DNA from: Eremomyces bilateralis CBS 781.70
Taxonomy: Eukaryota > Ascomycota > Dothideomycetes > Eremomycetales > Eremomycetaceae
DNA: 64,000 nt
Assembly: GCF_010015585.1 (NCBI RefSeq)
Contig: NW_022985067.1
Location: 1,810,940-1,874,939, forward strand
Reading direction: 5' to 3'
The notes beneath the pieces are model-generated. The model was not told the origin of the DNA. It searched no databases and saw nothing but the letters and a program-made list of their open reading frames with translations. Of the stretch, positions 25,523 through 36,213 are shown piece after piece. Positions within the stretch are counted from its first letter, which is position 1. The number at the start of each line of letters is the position of its first letter. Both the position numbers and the translations under genes were made by a program.

Positions 25523-26675
25523 CTAACCCTTGCTAAGAAATTCATCGCTGAAGTTGTAGTCGATATATCCATGCGGGTGCTTGGGCGTGTAGAATGTGTC
25601 TCTGTTGTACTCATTCAACTCGATTCCGGACCGGATCCTGAAAGGCAGATCTGGTGTCGAGATGAAGAATCGTCCGAACATGACAACAATATTCCTGTTC
25701 TTCTCCTCTTTGTCCACAAGACGACGAGCCGAATCCGGCCGGAAGCCACCAGCAACAAGAAGTGGTCCATTCCATATGTCATATGCAAAGTGGAGCTTGT
25801 CCGATGCCTCTACATCGGCGTTGCCAGAAATTCTCGACTCAACAAGGTGCAGGTAGGCAAGACCGAGTTTGTCCAATTTTTGTATAATGTCTGAAAATTG
25901 CGGCACTGGCTCGTCCATCCTCATGCTGTTGAAGCTACTCCAAGGACTGAGGCGAATGGCCGTGCGATCAGCACCGATCGCATCAATCACAGCTTGAACA
26001 GCCTGTACGCCAAACCGCGAGCGATTCTCGATACTACCGCCGTATTCATCCGCTCGCTGATTGCACTTGTCCTGGAGGAATTGATCGATCAAATAGCCGT
26101 TAGCACCATGTAGTTCAACGCCATCGAAGCCGGCCTCGATTGCGTTTCGGGCTGCCTGCGCGTAATCTTCGATGGTAGATTTGATCTGCTCGATAGTCAA
26201 AGAAGTTGGGACTGCATGCGCTGAGCTAACAGGGATGTCGCTTGAACTCGTGATGGTAATGTTCTCGGTTTTGGCGACGTCAGGGTTGGCGGTGCGCCCA
26301 AGCGCCCACAACTGACAGAAAATATGGCTTCCTTTGGCGTGCACGACTTTCGTTATTTTGCGCCATGCTTCGATTTGTGCGTCGTTATAGATCCCAGGAA
26401 CATTGGCGTATCCGCCTTGCTGCGGTGAGATGAATGTAGCTTGAGTCGTCTTAGTTATTGTGCGCTTACAGTTACAATAGGATGATTGGGAACTCACCCT
26501 CTGAGACTAAGAGCGTTCCTGGCACCGAGGCGCGTTGCTCGTAATATGTGGCCATTAAGTCTAGAGGTACATGCTCATCCGAAGCTCGATATCGGGTCAG
26601 AGGAGACATGCCCATTCTATGCCGCAACTCCACCCTCCCAACGGTAAGCGGCTCGAAAAGTCGTGAGTTGGCCAT
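25523..26675 (-). CDS. Old Yellow Enzyme-family ene reductase (NADH:flavin oxidoreductase)
   Basis: Exons 26675-26498 and 26439-25523 encode 364 aa forming one FMN-binding TIM barrel. The start matches the family (MANSRLFEPLTVGRVELRHR). The substrate-carbonyl binding pair of OYE is present in VELHGANGYLIDQFL (His170, Asn173), with QLWALGR at ~102-108 and the flavin phosphate-binding VAGGF and FGRFFIS near the C-terminus. Such enzymes reduce activated C=C bonds of enones. The ATG lies only about 80 bp from a transposon remnant, so its promoter may have been changed by the insertion; unlike its neighbours I see no ATGASTMAT site just upstream. Confidence 0.94.
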
Positions 26676-26756
26676 GATCGCTTTCGTGTATGGAAAAATG
26701 TCTGCTTCATCTTGGAAATCACAGAAGATATATACACATTAGCAATTTCACCCATC

Positions 26757-27272
26757 TCAGGTTCCACACGAGCATTTTTTGGTTTCCGAATTTGTCAGCT
26801 CAATATTGCCGCCATGATTAATAATGCGGAATATCACGTCCACTCTGAGACGCTTGGACTTCAGGGGCGAAAACACCGAAACATCTAGGGGCTGCAGGAG
26901 GTGAGACGTATGAGCCGGCAGAAACAAAAGAAATACTTGGTTTTCCTTGGCCAACTTCATGAACTCTACTGTAGCGTGAGAACCGTGTCCATCGCACACT
27001 AGAAGCCGCCATTCGTCCGCGGGGAAGTCTAGGGGAGTCCTGGCGGCGACGTCTTCTTCTATAATCCATTCGACGAGCCATTTCTCCTGATCTGGAGACA
27101 ATTTTTGAAACCTTTTGGCTCCATCCTGGTGGGATATTGAGCCATTCAGTCGGGAGCGAAGCGTTGATCTCTTGATGCCGTATTCATCCGCACCTTGGTT
27201 TAAGGAATCGAATTTTTCATCATGAAACGCCTGTATAGCGAGCTGTATAGCGACTTCATTCACACGAGGCAT
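26757..27272 (-). mobile_element. pogo/Fot1-like DNA transposase, internally deleted
   Basis: A 171-aa frame starts with a psq-type helix-turn-helix (MPRVNEVAIQLAIQ .. YGIKRSTLRSRL) and the beginning of a CENP-B HTH. It jumps at about residue 76 straight to the later DDE_1 core (LLVCDGHGSHAT, LPAHTSHLLQPLDVSVFSPL). Full proteins are ~500 aa; the rest of the CENP-B domain and the first catalytic Asp are missing although the frame stays open. Near 27351-27386 two GGTGCACGAAAA units resemble a terminal repeat; a matching left end was not found. This is a defective copy beside the Old Yellow Enzyme promoter. Confidence 0.85.
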
Positions 27273-27491
27273 TTTCAGTATAGCATCTCATTTTGTTGAA
27301 TTAATTGATGAAGTAGAGGATAGATCTATAGAAATCTACCTATCTTGGTTGGGTGCACGAAAATAGGGGTGCACGAAAACGGGGGTCGCTGACTTAGGCC
27401 TGATACGGTTATCGAGTAGCTATCGGGGCTTCCTGATACCGATTATCTAATAATACACGATAGTTTACGCATGTATCGTTATTTTAAACCC

Positions 27492-27948
27492 GGCTGGAGA
27501 GAATCCCCCCCCGTTTTTGGGATTTTCCCCCCTCAGAGGTATCAAAACCATCATATTTCAACTTCAACTCCAAGCAGCTCAACGCTAGCTTCGAAATAAT
27601 ATAATTTTTAAAAACTAAGAAGAATACTAAAGCCTGGATAACCGATCCTGCTATTTTAGAGCTCCAAATCCCCGTTGCGTTGTGGTTGAATTGTGTGTTG
27701 AACTTGATGAGTTGTATGAAAAAACTACCACGACGACTTCAATTCCAAATCACGCAACCCCGCAGCTTATTAGAATCAAATTTCGGGGTCCAAGAGCAAG
27801 AGGGAATTCTAAAGAACTCTCTCTGAGTTTTGAATTTGAAAATAATGGTGAAAATGTGGCTACATTGCCTTGTAAATTTCAAAACTGGTGATTTTGGTAC
27901 TTCTGAGGGGGGAAAATCTCAAAAACAGGGGGGAAAATCTCACCAGCC
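27492..27948. mobile_element. 457-bp MITE with ~60-bp inverted repeats rich in C/G runs
   Basis: The left arm (27492-27550) begins GGCTGGAGAGAAT and has two C-runs around GTTTTTGGGATTTT. The right arm (27888-27948) is its reverse complement with few changes. TAAACCC lies at both sides (27485-27491 and 27951-27957), but two bases separate the right copy from the element, so a target duplication is only possible. The interior has no recognisable coding. Flanking AT-rich sequence contains short TGATACG/CGATTATC inverted motifs that may belong to a second, older element. Confidence 0.75.
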
Positions 27949-28085
27949 AATAAACCCCAGCCCTCACAATCGTCGTGATATTTAATACCGATTATCGTAT
28001 CAGATTACCCGATAAAAATTATCGATGAAGCTCTGCACGTCAGAGGCAACTCCGAGCATCGGCCGATTTTGAGCTGGCTCTGAAC

Positions 28086-28094
28086 ATGAGTAAT
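28086..28094. promoter_or_regulatory. bZIP-type site ATGAGTAAT, 199 bp upstream of the AtuA-like gene
   Basis: The first of four identical ATGAGTAAT copies in the cluster (also at 37131, 39604 and 41614). Confidence 0.5.
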
Positions 28095-28284
28095 GCAATG
28101 CGCTAAAAAGATCGGCGTATGGAGAATCTGGGGTTCCTTCTCCCAAAGTGAGTTACGGATAGCAGACGGATATTCGGCGCAGCACGATGCTTGCCGTGCG
28201 AATGATTGCCAGTGGTATAACTTGATAGTTGATACGCTCATTCGCAACAGCGTTTGAGCTCTTGAGAATGAACGAACTTTCGCG

Positions 28285-30243
28285 ATGGGCTCTGTCACAG
28301 ACTTCAAACTACGCATTGCCTCAGCCTCTGGCGCGGTCACAGATCGCCGTCATGGCTTTGCTGACCTTGCAAAGAACGAAGATGTCAAGTACATCGTTGG
28401 CGACTGGATGTCTGAGTACAACATGACCACTCGCGGTGGTAGCAAGATCAACAACAGCGGAGCTTCGGACGAGTTCGAGGATTCATTCCTGGAAGCACTC
28501 GAGCCAGCCTTGCCATATCTGGCATCGAGGGGGATAAAGGTCGCTGTCAACGCCGGAGCCAGCGACACTCAGAAGCTATACGATATCGTGGTTGAAAAGG
28601 TCAAGGCTGCCGGCTTGGACCTGAAAGTTGCCTGGGTCGGTGGCGACGAGGTCATCGACTTGGTCAAGAGTGCCTCGAAAGAAGGAAACGATTTCAAGAA
28701 CTTAACCACCGGTACTGAGTTTGTCGCATTACTTTTTGGATATAACTAACGTATTTCCAGGCAAGGTCTTGAGCGACTGGGAATTCGAGCCCATCTATGC
28801 TCAGTGCTACCTGGGATGCTGGGGCATCGTCGAAGCTTTCAAGCATGGCGTAGATATCGTCTTGTGCGGTCGAGTTGCCGACGCCTCTCCAACGATCGCC
28901 TCCGCAGCGTACCACTTCGGTTGGGGCCGTGAAGACTACGAGCAACTCGCTCATGCTTTTGTTGCCGGACACTTTATCGAATGCTCTACTTACACTACAG
29001 GCGGAAATTTCTCCGGCTTCAAAAGTCTACCAGGCGCGTCCTTAAATCTTGGATATCCCATTGCTGAAATCGGCGCCAACGGCCAGTTCGATGTCACGAT
29101 GCAGAAAGAATGTGATGGTATGGTTACCATTGATACATGCAAGGCGCAGCTGCTGTACGAGATTCAAGGTCCACTCTATTACAATTCAGATGTAGTCGCT
29201 GTGTTGGACGGGATTAAGATCGAGCAAAACGGAGAAAACCGAGTGTGAGTCTGTCTCTATTTCGCAAATCGCGCTGCTGACTTCCTACAGACACGTTAGT
29301 AATGTGGGTTATCTGCGGCCTCCACCAACGACAAAGGTTGGCATCACGGCCAAAGGTGGTTACCAAGCAGAGGCACACTACTTCCTCTGTGGCCTTGACA
29401 TCGAGGAGAAGGCCCGCATGCTAGAGAGACAGGTGCGTGCGTCTCTAGACGAATCGAAATACCATTGCCTCAAGTTCAGGGTCAGTGGCCGATGCCCGGT
29501 CGATCCTAAAAATCAGGACGCCGCTACCGTTGATCTCCGGATTTTCGCGCAAGCTAGGAATGAAGCGGATCTAGCTACTGCAAAGTTCCTCCGACCTATC
29601 ACAAACACTGTCATGCAGAGCTATCCTGGAGCCACATTTGGTGTCGACTCCAGACAAGCAATTCCCAAACCGTACTACGAGTACTGGGTAGCGTTGCTTT
29701 CCCAAAGCAGTGTGAAGCATGTGTGCCATATTCCATCGGCGAAACTGGAAGTTCCCATTGCTGCCCCCACCAGTACACAGGACTTCCTGTATGTTCAAAG
29801 CACATATGAGACGGCAGATCCTCGCAAGCTTTCTGAATTCGGACCAACGACTCGGGTGCCTCTGGGTTACATTGTCCATGCGCGTTCAGGGGACAAAGGC
29901 TCGGATTGCAATGTTGGGCTATTCGTTCGCCAAGCTGACGAGTACGAGTGGCTTAGAAGCCTCCTGACTGTGGACAAAGTCCGCCAATTTTTGAACGAAG
30001 ATGATACAGGGAAGCCGATATTCCGCTTCGAACTTCCCAATATCTGGGGTAAGTGAACACGCTCATCTGAAGTTGGAATTCTACTGATTAAGTCTAGCCG
30101 TACATTTTCTTTTGAAAGATCACCTTGATCGAGGTGTATCGTCCAGCTCGACATACGATGTGCTAGGCAAGAATCTAGCAGAATATCTGCGTTGCAAACT
30201 GGTCGATGTCCCCGACAAGTTCCTTATCAGGGGCAATATTTAG
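28285..30243 (+). CDS. AtuA-like acyclic terpene utilisation family protein
   Basis: Exons 28285-28711, 28761-29244, 29291-30048 and 30098-30243 encode 604 aa. Residues ~8-430 match the AtuA family (DUF1446, PF07287), with KVAVNAGA, AWVGGDEV, GCWGIVEA, VLCGRVADAS and FSGFKSLPGASLNLGYPIAE. The last ~110 residues match the AtuA-like C-terminal domain (YIVHARSGDKGSDCNVGLFV). In Pseudomonas, AtuA belongs to the citronellol/geraniol degradation operon, though its reaction is not settled; fungal members are uncharacterised. Beside the ene reductase, monooxygenase and lactonase-like genes it points to branched or terpenoid acid catabolism. All junctions restore conserved sequence in phase. Confidence 0.92.
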
Positions 30244-30362
30244 GTGCAATATGCTCCGCAGGTCATCGTTCGTTATATGTGTATGAAATTATAAAGCTGA
30301 ATGAACACATCAAGAGTTCTTGCAAGTTCGGCACTGTAAAGATTATCAAGGCCAACCAGAAT

Positions 30363-30787
30363 TTAGGGCTGGACACGAATATTCGACTGCGAAAAATTTA
30401 GAATTTCCGCTTACTAATATTCGTAATTATTCGTCTATCTCTGAAGCTATTTCCATGTATCTCGCATCGGAAAGATGGTCGACAGAGAGCTTTGAGCTGG
30501 GGTCACTTGGCTTGCTGAATCGTCAGGAGTGATCAATTCGACGCTATTGATATGCTTTGTATCTCTTAGAGCTCAAATCCTCCAGATCGTGTTCGGGTAA
30601 ACAAAAGTCGCGACTGCTGGGCATTCATTCATTGGCTCGGCTTTTGCCGAATAAGTCTTGGCATTATTTACGAATATTCGCGAATAATACGAATAAAACG
30701 TCTCAAAACTTAGTCGAATACGAATAATCGTTCAAGAGGAAAAGTCGAATACGAATAGCCAAAATCCTTATTCGTGTCTAGCCCTAA
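30363..30787. mobile_element. 425-bp hAT-like MITE
   Basis: The ends are TTAGGGCTGGACACGAATA on the left and the complement of TTAGGGCTAGACACGAATA on the right (one mismatch). The flanks ACCAGAAT and ACCAGATG share 6 leading bases of a possible 8-bp target duplication, the size used by hAT elements. The interior is AT-rich with many ATTCG/CGAAT words and no coding. It sits ~120 bp after the AtuA-like stop codon. Confidence 0.72.
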
Positions 30788-31008
30788 ACCAGATGGTCAT
30801 CTTTCATGTCCAAGTCTGGAGGGCCGCACTCAATTTCAGAAGGTTTTTGAATTTCTCCACAGTAGCCAGGGAAATATGTATGATCCACGGTCCATACGAA
30901 GTAATTGTTGTACACATACGCGTTAGTCGAAGTTTTCGCTTAATAATAATAGGGGCAGAGAGCAGCTGCAAAAATAAAGAAAAGTTCAAGGAGTTACGTA
31001 CCCCTGAC

Positions 31009-31032
31009 ATTAGTCATGTCACTCATGACTAA
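31009..31032. promoter_or_regulatory. Paired bZIP-type sites upstream of the MFS gene
   Basis: ATTAGTCAT (31009-31017, complement ATGACTAAT, an exact consensus match) is followed by ATGACTAAG (31024-31032, one base off). They lie about 0.9 kb upstream of the transporter start. Confidence 0.4.
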
Positions 31033-31101
31033 GTCTGCTCATCAGTTCCTTACCTCCGGACAATCTGGGCGAGGTACACAAGAGGTCAACCGCGTTGGGG
31101 A

Positions 31102-31110
31102 ATGACTCAT
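31102..31110. promoter_or_regulatory. bZIP-type site ATGACTCAT, 814 bp upstream of the MFS gene
   Basis: An exact Gcn4/AP-1 palindrome, one of the sites in the transporter upstream region. Confidence 0.5.
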
Positions 31111-31419
31111 GTAATCTCTAGTATTTTCATCCATCCAATGTCCATCTCCGGGATGGCACGTGTAAAAAGATCTGACTTGCAATAATGGCGCACGTCAGTC
31201 CACAACAAAAATTGAAGAGGGTCAGGCTAGGCTAACGCGCATGAAACCATACTCAATTAACTCTAAGGTCCATAAGCTATGGACTAACTTACCCACAGCG
31301 TCACGTCATTAAGTGAGCTATTCCCTGCATTTACGCACGATTTTATTGCGAATTTCAGCCCCTTCCCACATCAAGCCCAGAAATATATTCAGCCAGGGAG
31401 AGAGTGCCCAATTCGAATC

Positions 31420-31428
31420 ATGAGTCAT
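31420..31428. promoter_or_regulatory. bZIP-type site ATGAGTCAT, 496 bp upstream of the MFS gene
   Basis: An exact match, the reverse complement of ATGACTCAT. The 30.8-31.9 kb interval contains no gene that I can recognise. Confidence 0.5.
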
Positions 31429-31915
31429 GTATGATAACAGTGCGGGGAAAGATATACCGGGAAACGGGGAAAGCTATGCGGGGAAGGATATGGGGGGAAA
31501 GGTGTACCGAACGGTTGGAATCAGGGGTTTGTTCGACGACGTGGAGCCTTCCCCAGGTTTTGATCTTCACTTTCTTGACTCTTTCCGTGGCAATTGCCGG
31601 CAGCAAAGCTCATTCTCCTCTCGGAACACGGCTGGGCATCTACCATGCAGGCAAGCTACCTCTAAACGATGGGGAGGCTCACAGTAAGCGTGTGTGCCGT
31701 GGGTATTCGGCTGAAGCGCCATATGCTGTCGCCACAACAGCAAACCTCCCTTATAATGGACAAGCGGACCATCCGCATGTGTGGAGATCGGCACAGGACG
31801 GATGCTGTATCTTGGAATGGGAGACTAATTCAAACGTCTGATTTTCATATTCACCGTTTTCCTCCTTCTCCAGCGCGTCACATATTCTCCTCTTGTTTAC
31901 ATGTCCTTCTGAGCA

Positions 31916-33844
31916 ATGCCAGAGAAAGTCATTGATAACGTCAAGCGGGTGGAGGATGTCTCTGAGAAGCCCACGATCGTGAAGGATTTCTCCGATAAGC
32001 CCGCGATCATAGAGGATGCCTCTGAAAACTCGCTCTCTCTAGACAAGACCGAAGTGGAGGAGGGCGATGTCGTTGTCAACCTTTCGGAAGCAGAACAGAA
32101 GGCGGCTATCCGCAAGGTTGATTGGCGAGTAGTGCCGTTACTCACTTTTCTTTACCTTGTTTCGTTCATTGACCGGTCCAATAGTAAGTTCCCAACCTAA
32201 ACCTTTACTGTACAGCACTGATTGCTGTTGTGTAGTTGGCAATGCAAAGATTGCCGGCATGAATGATGACCTCAATCTTCATGGTCTGCAGTACAATGCT
32301 GCCGTCACTTTATTCTACGTGCCGTACACACTCCTAGAAGTCCCTTCCAACATAGTACTCAAGCTTATGCGGCCCTCGCTGTGGATATCGATCCTGTTGT
32401 TCACTTGGGGCCTGGTAATGACGTAGGTTTCAATTGCCATGTCGCAACTCAACATGGATCTGACTTGAATAACAGTCTCATGGGGTTGGTAGAGTCATAC
32501 CAGGGCTTGCTAGCTGCTCGGTGGTTTTTGGGTGTCGCTGAAGTTCGTTGTTACCCAGACTCACTCGCACGGAAACTGACCGGCATTCTAGGCGGGATTC
32601 TTCCCAGCGGCGACTTATCTTCTGACTATCTGGTATAAGCGATACGAATATCAAAAGCGATTCGCGATATTCTTTTCCATGGCTTCTATGGCCGGAGCCT
32701 TCTCAGGTTTACTTGCATTCGCTATTGAGAAGATGGACGGAGTTGGCGGCCGGAAAGGATGGCAATGGATCTTCATCCTCGAAGGCTTGGTTCCTATCGC
32801 CACGTCTCTGGTCCTCTGGAAGATTCTTCCTGATTCCCCTGAGACAGCGACATTCTTAAACAAGCACGAGAAGAGATTCGTGATCGAAAGATTAGCTACC
32901 GATACCGGATCAGGAGAGGGTCGAGTTACCAACAATGAACGGATCAAGAAACACCACATTTACAGCGCGTTCAAGGAGTGGCGAGTCTGGGCTATGATCT
33001 TAGTATACTGGGGCAATAGTGTTGGTGTATATGGGTGAGATTCTTCTTGATAATTTCGTCGATGTGTACCGTGCTTATCATTTCCAGCTTCTCTGCAACG
33101 GTACCGACAGTGATTAACGAGTTGGGCTACACACAAGCTCAAGCGCAACTCCTTACTGTTCCAATCTACTTCTTTGCTGTTATCCTGGTCCTTGTTTTCG
33201 CTTTCCTATCCGACCATTATCAGGTTAGGTGGATCTTTATTATCATACCTTATACTATTGCATCCTGCAGCTTCATTGCTCAGCTTGCTATCCCACACCC
33301 TAGATACCCTGGTGTAGCTCTCGGATTCCTGTTCGGAATCGCAGGCGGTTTATATTCTGGGTTCCCGCCAACGGTCGCTTGGGTTGCCAACAACTTAGCC
33401 CCTTCGTCAAAGCGAGCTGTTGCAATGGTACGTTATTCCGAAATTTCCATAAGAAAGCAGAAAACACAGAGTGTCACCTTTTGGTGTTCTTCCATGATAC
33501 CAGCCTTCTCAGCTGTTAGTAGGCCCTCTGCTGTCAACAAAACTAACCGCTACGACCAGGCGCTGCTCATTTCTGTGGGCAATATGGGTGCAATCGCTGG
33601 TTCGAATGTCTATCTTGCACGTGAAGCTCCCGTGTACCACCTCGGGTTCGGAGCTTGCTTGGCTTTTCTGTGTGTTTCAATTATCATGACCGTTGTCTTG
33701 CGCTTGTCATATGGGCGGGAGAATGCTCGAAGAGACAGATTGGTGGAGGAGCTCGGCGGTGAGGTGGGTGTGAAGAGTCGCTACTCTGAACAGGAATTGC
33801 TCGATATGGGAGACCGCAGTCCATTCTTCAGGTACGCTCTTTGA
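31916..33844 (+). CDS. MFS transporter, Dal5/anion:cation symporter (ACS) family
   Basis: Exons 31916-32183, 32236-32422, 32476-32542, 32592-33034, 33088-33427 and 33560-33844 give 529 aa. A long acidic cytosolic N-terminus (~80 residues) precedes WRVVPLLTFLYLVSFIDRSN, the first helix with the family's DRSN signature. AGFFPAATYLLTIWYKRYE and WIFILEGLVPI are typical of the Dal5/Tna1/vitamin-H-like group, which imports carboxylates, allantoate, nicotinate or similar small anions. About 12 hydrophobic spans are visible. An uninterrupted reading through 32543-32591 shifts frame and ends early; treating it as a GTTCGT..TTCTAG intron restores the conserved VAEAGFFP. Its place suggests uptake of the cluster's substrate. 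Confidence 0.92.
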
Positions 33845-34455
33845 TCAGTTCGATGATCAGTTGCACGCGGTTGGAGGATGAAGCTTTTATGACGACGATT
33901 CAGAGGGTAGAGAATGAGCTTGTAGTAAATTAAGGGTTCAGCGTGTAGGCCGCTGCTCGTTCAGCCCCTATATAACATATACATTTTCATCATTTGATGC
34001 GCATCATGTGCATCATGTGCAAGAGCGTCCATACTTGCCAACCATCGGAGCAAAAGTAGCCTTCTCGTGCGGTCGGGGTCGGAAGGGGATCCTGCTGGGG
34101 CCGGGACACTTGTTTGCTCTGTTATTTATTCCACCCGTTACCATAATTGTGCCTTCTCGTGATTCATTAGCGTGTAAAATCGTCATGGGCATCGATTGAC
34201 CAGCACTGGATGATACGAGCACAATGAAAGGACTGAATTATGAGCAATTCTTGCAGTATGTACAAGAATTGCACAAGAAGTGTACCATGCACGCATGGCA
34301 GCGAATGGCTATGAGCACGTCCACTGCCCAGTCCATTAAGATCTCCAGTAGAACATTGGGAGACATGCTGTCATCAATTGTCTGGTTACCGATGTCACCC
34401 AGTGCAGTCTAAACAGATGCGATGACTGGCGCGAACTACACAAAAGCGGTCGCGC
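33845..34455. other. Convergent intergenic region (MFS / bZIP 3' ends)
   Basis: No coding sequence recognised; it contains the two 3' flanks. A short inverted repeat, GCAATTCTTG..CAAGAATTGC, lies near 34242-34275 and could fold as a hairpin. Confidence 0.4.
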
Positions 34456-36213
34456 TCATGTACCATAAATTGCTGATGCCATTGCAGGAAACCCCTCCAG
34501 AAATGTAGGTGAGACCGTCCAGTTTTTAAGATTTCGAAGGTGCTTCTCGAAGATGGAGTGTATTCGCTCATCACCATTGGCGTCTTCCACTGCGTCAAGG
34601 CTATCGAAGCCCCAGTTCACAGTGACATGCTCGGTGTAATATTTACCGACAACTTCGTAAGGGTACCGTTCAGGCTCTTCGATTAGCATATCTCGTACTC
34701 CAGGCCTTGACATCGTCAGCGCCTTTTACAATTGCGTGTCATTTTCATACCATGGAATGTTGGTGATCCAAATAGCATGCGGTACCGTCATCTGTATCGC
34801 GGTAGGCCGTAGCCAGGGCGGCATGTAGAGGTAATCCTTTTTATCGCGCGATATCAGCCACTGAAATTGTGAGTATGTATTGCATGATTCGCACAGTATG
34901 AAGTAGGACAAGCACCATACCCTCATCGTCTGACTCATCACCCAGAAGAAGGTCATCTTCTCCGCCATTTTCGTTGTCAAATACTTCGACAAGATTTCCC
35001 CTATGAGCCCAGCAAGAGCATGAGTGGGATCCCCCGTTTTCGGATTGAGCAGCTTTCGAAGAGTTGGCCTTTGCGGACCAATTACGTCTTGAACAGGCTC
35101 ACCATTCGCTATCATTGCTCTACGAGAGTTCATAAAGTTCAGTAGTATGTCGTCCAAGGGACATACGGGGGACGTAAATGGAGGGGTGACGGTGAAAATG
35201 GTAGGACTGGGTGAGGATTCAGGTCTCCGCTCGGGAATATCGGGTCGATTGATGGTTACTGTGCTGCTGGGGGTCGGAAGTGATACCGGAGGATCGTTTT
35301 GAGGCACCTCGCTCATGGTCCCGTCGAATTCACCACCCAGTGAGAGATGCGAGTCACTTGATCGCACAAGAGAGAGAAGATGGCCAACTGGCGTCGTAGA
35401 TGTGTGCCCATCACTGGCGCTCTGTGATGCATTTGGCGATGGATGGAAGGCCCAACTTCCTCGGCCTACCAGAGTCTCATGAGGACCGGCACTATGTGGA
35501 TCTGCAACCGGGGCTCGCTCGCACGCGTTGACGTGCATAGACATAGAATTTGTCCGAGGCTGGATTTCCTGGTGACTTCTCTCATCGTGCATAATGCCCG
35601 CTGACAGATGAAAAGCAGCACCGCCGGCAACAACTGAGTCGGTGACGGTCATACGGCTAGTGTCCTCATCAGGATGCGAAGTTGCCATCTGTAGACCCTG
35701 GACTCCAGATGAAGGAGCAACAATACCATTCTGCTCCAGCCGATCGCGTATAGATTCGATTTCATGCCTGAATTCGGACCCGTAACCATCATTTTGGCTA
35801 CCTGCGACGTACATTAGTATTGCTAAGAAGATCACCCGATTTGAGAGCGTACCTTCAGAGCGGCTTGTCAAGGCATCTTCGGAGGTCGTCACGCCAAGTG
35901 CCGTGGAGGTAGTATCAAGGATATTCCCGAGGGATTGAGACATAATTCGAACCCGCTCGCGCAGCATGGTTATCTGCTGCTGTAGCTCATTTTCCCTCTG
36001 ACTGGAAGCCTCTTGTAGACGAGCGTTCTCTTGCTCCAGGCTGATGATACTGTCTTTCATTCGCTGGCGAAAAGCGTGCTGAGCTTTCCTGTCCACCTGA
36101 CGTTTGTGTTGAACTTGTTCTTCGGTCAGGTTGGCTATCGTTCTCGATCTCTTGTTTGGGTTGGCCAGACGCTCCATGGCTGCTGCATCGCTCGCATCCC
36201 GATTTGCAGCCAT
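34456..36213 (-). CDS. bZIP transcription factor with C-terminal DUF3425
   Basis: Exons 36213-35853, 35801-34921, 34860-34751 and 34705-34456 give 533 aa. The basic region (residues ~37-53, KRQVDRKAQHAFRQR) is followed by a leucine-zipper-like stretch to ~90, a Ser/Thr/Pro-rich middle, and DUF3425 from ~330 (LRKLLNPKT, MSQTMRWLISRD, MPPWLRPTAIQMTVPH, IFEKHLRNLKNW). The usual DNA-contacting Asn of the basic region is Asp here, as in other bZIP-DUF3425 proteins. Introns 1 (51 nt) and 2 (60 nt) are multiples of three with no stop, so unspliced forms would still be open. It is the only regulator in the 22-43 kb run and a natural candidate for controlling it. Confidence 0.92.

Noticed and set aside
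32543-32638. Apparent frame break in the MFS transporter
   Set aside because: GTTCGT..TTCTAG forms a 49-nt intron whose removal restores VAEAGFFPAATYLL, so the gene is intact.
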